Of a stretch of 45,225 nucleotides of DNA, positions 41,877 to 45,225 are shown in pieces (the first letter of the stretch is position 1; every line of letters starts with the position of its first letter). The notes beneath the pieces were generated by a model. That model was not told the DNA's origin. It made no database searches and saw only the letters and a list, made by a program, of their open reading frames with translations. The stretch is taken from assembly GCA_037146835.1 (NCBI GenBank), contig JBAWWI010000006.1, forward strand, positions 1-45,225, in the 5' to 3' direction. Both the position numbers and the translations under genes were made by a program. Source of the stretch: IMCC26256 sp037146835 (GTDB lineage Bacteria; Actinomycetota; Acidimicrobiia; IMCC26256).

Positions 41877-42884
41877 ATGATTGATCTACATACTGAGGTA
41901 GTTGCCCCATCAACCGCCAAGCGCATTTTGATGCTTATTCATGGCTTCGGTGCCGACGAGCGTGACCTAGCCGGGCTCCTTCCTTACCTTGACCCGGAGG
42001 GTGCTTACTGCGTTCTGCTGCCGCGCGGGCCAGAGGGAGTTGCGGGCACTCCAGGGTATGCCTGGTACCAGTGGGACTCCTCGGGCGCGCCAGATCTAGC
42101 GCGCTTTATTGAGTCGCTAGACGCGCTCGACGCCCTCCTAGACAGCGAGTGCGAGGCGCGTGGCTTCGAGCGCTCGGAGGCAATCATCGGCGGCTTCTCA
42201 CAGGGCGCTGGGATGGCCCTAGCTCTGGGGCTTCGCACTGGCCCGACGATGCCCAAGGCTGTGCTCGCGATGAGCCCTGCCATTCCTGGGCCGCCGCTGC
42301 CGGTATTGGTTGACCCTGAGAGCATCAAGGGCCTCCCTGTACTTATTGAGCACGGCACTGAGGACGAGATCGTCAAGGTTGTCAATGCGCGTTCACTAGC
42401 TCGCGATCTTGCGGCGCGTCTCGTGCCTGTTACCTATCTGGAGTTTCCAATGGGGCACGGTGTGGCGATTGAGGGGATCGAGGCAGCTCGCTCATGGCTT
42501 GTGGCGGTTGAGTCGGGGGAGTTGCCCTCTGTGGCGATCCCAGCCGATCCACCCGAGGGCCCAGTTCGTAATGTCACCACCGCTTCTTTTGCGAGTGAGG
42601 TCATGCAGAGCGAGCTGCCTGTAATCGTTGATTTTTGGGCACCTTGGTGTCAGCCCTGCAGGCAGGTCTCACCGATTGTTGAGCAGATAGCGGTAATGCG
42701 CGCGGGCGCTTACAAAGTAGTGAAGATCAACATCGATGAGGAGCCGAGCCTCGCTGAGCAATTTGGTGTGCAGAGCATCCCAATGATCGCCTTATTTAGA
42801 AACGGCCGACTCGAGCGCGTATGCCAAGGGGCCAAGCCGCGTCCTCAGATTGAGGCTGATCTCGGAATGCTTGTTATTCCCTAA
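41877..42884 (+). CDS. Fusion of carboxylesterase-type hydrolase and thioredoxin
   Basis: About 335 residues in two domains. Residues 1-210 are a phospholipase/carboxylesterase-type alpha/beta hydrolase: LIHGFGADERDL, GGFSQGAG with Ser108, an EHGTEDEIV acid segment and GHGV histidine. Residues 225-335 are a thioredoxin: VDFWAPWCQPC with redox cysteines Cys258 and Cys261, and the cis-proline segment SIPMIALFRNG. No stop or frameshift lies between them. It is probably cytoplasmic (no signal peptide). The ATG is used; a GTG two codons upstream is possible. Confidence 0.85.
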   Translation: MIDLHTEVVAPSTAKRILMLIHGFGADERDLAGLLPYLDPEGAYCVLLPRGPEGVAGTPGYAWYQWDSSGAPDLARFIESLDALDALLDSECEARGFERSEAIIGGFSQGAGMALALGLRTGPTMPKAVLAMSPAIPGPPLPVLVDPESIKGLPVLIEHGTEDEIVKVVNARSLARDLAARLVPVTYLEFPMGHGVAIEGIEAARSWLVAVESGELPSVAIPADPPEGPVRNVTTASFASEVMQSELPVIVDFWAPWCQPCRQVSPIVEQIAVMRAGAYKVVKINIDEEPSLAEQFGVQSIPMIALFRNGRLERVCQGAKPRPQIEADLGMLVIP

Positions 42885-42900
42885 CTGCTCATCTGAGCAG
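42885..42900. terminator. Hairpin between convergent genes
   Basis: CTGCTCA and TGAGCAG form a perfect 7-bp stem with a TC loop (or 6 bp with ATCT). It starts within the last bases after the thioredoxin-fusion stop and can serve either direction; the NlpC/P60 gene converges from the right. No T-run. Confidence 0.5.
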
Positions 42901-42907
42901 ATGCTGA

Positions 42908-43957
42908 TCAACCCGGTCGTGCGGCACCCATGACGTTACCCATGGAGGCGATCTTCACGACATCGCCTGTCTGAGGTGCGGTGATAATCAAGCCTCCGCC
43001 AATGTAAATAGCTACATGGCTAGACCCATTGCTCCCTCTGAATACGAGGTCTCCAGGCTGGAGTGCTGAGAGCGGGATGTGGGGGAGAGATCTGTACTGG
43101 GCTCCGGAGAAGTGGGCCAGACGGACTCCGGCTGCTCCCCATGCAGCCATTGTTAGGCCGGAGCAGTCGTAGGTGGCTAGTCCCGCTGTGGCATAACGGT
43201 ACGGCTTTCCAAGTTGTGCTCTGGCGAAAGCGATCGCCGTAGCGGCCCCCGCTGACGGCGCAGGAATATTTGGGAACCTCTCAGGGTTTCCGGTTCGGCC
43301 TCGACCTGGGTTCGATGACGTATTACGTACCGTCGCTGCTCGACGCGCCTGCTCCTGAGATACAAGCCTTGCGATATCTCCCTTGACCTGAGATAGCAGT
43401 CGTCGCTGCTCGGCATTTGCGGCAGTGACCTGAGCTTGGGCGCTCGCTACAGCATCTCGCTGAGAGGCGGCGGCGGCTTTCTGGCGCTCGAGCTCGGCGC
43501 GCTGAACGGCTAGCTCCTCGCGTGCTCGCTGGAGGGTCTCAAGGAGAGTGCCATCGTGCTCCGCTGCGGCGGCCGCGTATTTTGATCGGATACCGAGCTC
43601 ATTGATCTTTTTAACGTTTGTTGCACGAAGCGGGGTGCCTGTAGTGGCGCCCTTGTAGATGGTCGAGGCTCGGCTCGAGAGGAGGCCAGTTATTCGGGTG
43701 GTCTGTGCCTGAGCCTCATCGGTCCGTCGCTGAGCCTCTGCGATGCCTGACTGAGCCTCTGCAACCCGGAGGCGAGCACCGTTGAGGCGCTCAGAGAGGA
43801 TGTTGGTCCGCGCTCCATTGGCGGCAATTGATGCCTCAAGCGCAACTGCTTGGCGGCGCTTGCTGTCGACGGGAGCGCTACCTGCAACCCCAGCCAATCC
43901 GATGGAGGCTGAGAGGAGAGTTGCGATGAATGGTGCTATTGATTTTCTGAGCTTCAT
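42908..43957 (-). CDS. NlpC/P60 cell-wall endopeptidase, RipA-like
   Basis: A 349-residue secreted hydrolase. A signal sequence (1-28) is followed by a long coiled coil (35-205), a linker, and a C-terminal NlpC/P60 domain. Catalytic Cys265 is in YDCSGL and His314 in SSHVAIYIG; the third position of the usual triad is Thr326 in IITAP, where many members have a His, Glu or Asn. Such enzymes cut peptidoglycan stem peptides. AGAGGAAGG precedes the ATG at 43957; an in-frame upstream ATG at 44053 would spoil the signal peptide. Confidence 0.93.
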   Translation of the reverse strand: MKLRKSIAPFIATLLSASIGLAGVAGSAPVDSKRRQAVALEASIAANGARTNILSERLNGARLRVAEAQSGIAEAQRRTDEAQAQTTRITGLLSSRASTIYKGATTGTPLRATNVKKINELGIRSKYAAAAAEHDGTLLETLQRAREELAVQRAELERQKAAAASQRDAVASAQAQVTAANAEQRRLLSQVKGDIARLVSQEQARRAATVRNTSSNPGRGRTGNPERFPNIPAPSAGAATAIAFARAQLGKPYRYATAGLATYDCSGLTMAAWGAAGVRLAHFSGAQYRSLPHIPLSALQPGDLVFRGSNGSSHVAIYIGGGLIITAPQTGDVVKIASMGNVMGAARPG

Positions 43958-44052
43958 TTGGGGGCCTTCCTCTGATACGAGCGCATTGCCCGTCTCCTCG
44001 GTTGGTCCTTGCCGAACACGGCTTGCACAGCAGTTGGACAAACTATTTTGCA

Positions 44053-44069
44053 TTCAATCTTGGATTGAA
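44053..44069. promoter_or_regulatory. Perfect inverted repeat upstream of the NlpC/P60 gene
   Basis: TTCAAT and ATTGAA (6-base arms, five-base centre CTTGG) lie about 95 bases upstream of the chosen start. It could be an operator or a leader stem of the NlpC/P60 transcript. No regulator can be named. Confidence 0.4.
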
Positions 44070-44104
44070 CTTTTTTGAAATGATCTGATTTGAACTAGAC
44101 GTGA

Positions 44105-44202
44105 CAACCCAAAGGTGAGGGGTTGCTGATGCCCTAGACCCTAGGCGCCGGGAGGGTCAAAGTGCTACGCGGGGAGCGAAAAAGGGCTCTGACCAGCACT
44201 TT
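44105..44202. repeat. Two inverted repeats between the NlpC/P60 and thioredoxin-fold genes
   Basis: CAACCC (44105-44110) pairs with GGGTTG (44120-44125), and AAAGTGCT (44159-44166) with AGCACTTT (44195-44202). The 270-base spacer from 43958 to 44226 shows no other gene. The longer pair could end the gene at 44227 on the minus strand. Confidence 0.45.
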
Positions 44203-44226
44203 CGCGATTTTTGGCCTAAGAGTGGC

Positions 44227-44673
44227 CTAGGAGTTTTTGAACTCCGGAGCGGACCAAGCCATTGCCTTCGCAATCGAGTCAGCGACCCTCTGCCACTCGG
44301 TCGGGTCCCATCCCTCGGCGACCTCGCCAACCGAGGTGTCCTGGCGAATATGCACCAAAGCGGGGAGCGAGGTGATCCCGAGGCCTGCGACGAGAGTCCG
44401 GTCTGGGTCAACAAAGGTCATGACCTCGTCTGCCTTCTTGCCAAGGATTCTTCGTGCAATCGCTGGAGTGGTTGGAACAACAAAGGCGGTTCGGCAGTCC
44501 GCGTCCCCAAGGACCTTGAATATCTGGTCGGCGATCGGGAAATATCTTGTCGCCTCCATCTCGTCAGGGAGGATTACCAGGCACAACTGAAACATGGTGG
44601 TCCAGTCGTCTATGGAGCGACTGCTTCCGGAGATGGTCTGGAGCGCCAATTGGGGATCTGGGTTGGTTGCCAC
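44227..44673 (-). CDS. Thioredoxin-fold-like protein without CxxC, function unknown
   Basis: A 148-residue protein starting at GTG (ATNPDPQLALQTISG). The middle and end (AFVVPTTPAIARR, GITSLPALVHIRQD) suggest a thioredoxin fold: SLPALV is a cis-proline-like segment and a helix follows. There is no CxxC and only Cys31 and Cys60, so no classical redox role. Related proteins appear in other actinobacteria. Divergent from the PPOX gene. Confidence 0.7.
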   Translation of the reverse strand: MATNPDPQLALQTISGSSRSIDDWTTMFQLCLVILPDEMEATRYFPIADQIFKVLGDADCRTAFVVPTTPAIARRILGKKADEVMTFVDPDRTLVAGLGITSLPALVHIRQDTSVGEVAEGWDPTEWQRVADSIAKAMAWSAPEFKNS

Positions 44674-44762
44674 AGTTTGGAAGGTTACCCTGCCGCGCTA
44701 GGTAGCCTCGGTCTCGCGCGGCCCCCAAATTGCTAGAGGGGCCCTCTTGACGGGAGCGAGCC

Positions 44763-45224
44763 ATGAGCAGACGAGACATCATCCGCATGACCGAGGCCGA
44801 GGTTGAGTCCTACCTCACCTCAGGGCGAGATCTTCAAGTTGCCTCCATCAATGCTGACGGCACCCCGCACCTTGTGACCATGTGGTTCGCTCTTGTAGAT
44901 GGCGACCTCTGCTTCTGGACCTACGGGCGCAGTCAGAAGATCGTGAATCTCCAGCGCGACCCGCGGGTTACTGTGCTCGTCGCCGACGGGGATGTCTACG
45001 AGCAACTTCGTGGAGTCTCCGTAGCGGGCACGGCAACGGTTATTGAAGATCGAGATGAGGTCAACGCTATTGGCGAGGCCGTCTTCGAGAAATACTGGAT
45101 GCCCATTAACGATGAGGCTGTTCGCGAGGGCGTGCACGCGATGGGCGCCAAGCGCTTAGGGGTGCGGATAAGTCTCGACAAGGTCGTCTCGTGGGACCAC
45201 TCAAAACTCGAGGGCGCTTACTAA
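44763..45224 (+). CDS. PPOX-class flavin/F420-binding protein
   Basis: A 153-residue member of the pyridoxamine-5'-phosphate-oxidase-like split-barrel group. DLQVASINADGTPHLVTMWF, LCFWTYGRSQKIVNLQRDPRV and the GVSVAGTATVIED strand are typical of actinobacterial F420- or flavin-binding members (given in short pieces). GGGAGCG precedes the ATG. It is complete and ends one base before the window end. Confidence 0.9.
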   Translation: MSRRDIIRMTEAEVESYLTSGRDLQVASINADGTPHLVTMWFALVDGDLCFWTYGRSQKIVNLQRDPRVTVLVADGDVYEQLRGVSVAGTATVIEDRDEVNAIGEAVFEKYWMPINDEAVREGVHAMGAKRLGVRISLDKVVSWDHSKLEGAY

Positions 45225-45225
45225 C

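Overview
The window is ordinary-looking bacterial chromosome from an Actinomycetota member (estimated by eye at mid-50s % GC). Three things point there: two tiny actinobacterial ribosomal protein genes (bS22 at 17683-17784 and bL37 at 8867-8953); the run metG, tatD, RpfB-like (DUF348/G5) gene, rsmA, ispE, glmU, prs, rplY, pth, mfd, mazG, eno, ftsB, DUF501, ppx; and a lipid/redox set (WS/DGAT acyltransferase, crotonases, F420-type luciferase-like and PPOX enzymes, a DUF222 fragment). Many starts are GTG. I see no insertion sequence, phage, integrase or CRISPR. A deep-branching actinobacterial class (Acidimicrobiia- or Thermoleophilia-like) is my guess, not shown by the sequence.

Layout. 1-4400: a DUF222/13E12-type fragment running off the left edge, a small PH-like protein, a large lipoprotein esterase and a membrane protein with a His-rich linker. 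4400-8960 (minus): an alpha/beta hydrolase, then bL37, crotonase, WS/DGAT and serC in one direction. 9079-11280 (plus): a YchF-like protein whose GTP-binding motifs are all lost, DUF192 and rsmI. 11319-11573: an AbrB protein with a CxxC/CxxC tail, divergent from metG. 11670-17660 (plus): metG-tatD, a structured leader, the RpfB-like protein ending in an RlpA-type barrel, then rsmA-ispE. 17683-17954: bS22 (minus) and tRNA-Gln (plus). 18155-29520 (plus): glmU-prs, rplY-pth-mfd, a PpiC lipoprotein coupled to a methylase-MazG fusion, and an acetoacetate-decarboxylase-like gene coupled to an SDR. 29759-34015 (plus): eno-ftsB-DUF501-ppx and a class V aminotransferase. 34045-38863: orn (minus), GNAT (plus), then minus-strand genes including a GalE-like SDR with a PlsC-type acyltransferase. 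38978-45224: a small conserved protein running into tRNA-Leu, DUF6941-like, HAD and LLM enzymes, a hydrolase-thioredoxin fusion, an NlpC/P60 hydrolase, a thioredoxin-fold-like protein and a PPOX protein.

How the genes fit together. Much of the window serves translation (bL37, YchF-like, RsmI, MetG, RsmA, bS22, two tRNAs, rplY, Pth) and the cell envelope (GlmU, IspE, RpfB-like, FtsB, NlpC/P60). The features that stand out are the motif-dead YchF paralogue divergent from bL37, the RpfB-like protein with a swapped catalytic end behind a hairpin-rich leader, the hydrolase-thioredoxin fusion, a gene whose stop codon is the anticodon of a tRNA, crotonases and an epimerase without their usual catalytic residues, and many 12-16 nt tandem duplications in spacers and variable protein segments.
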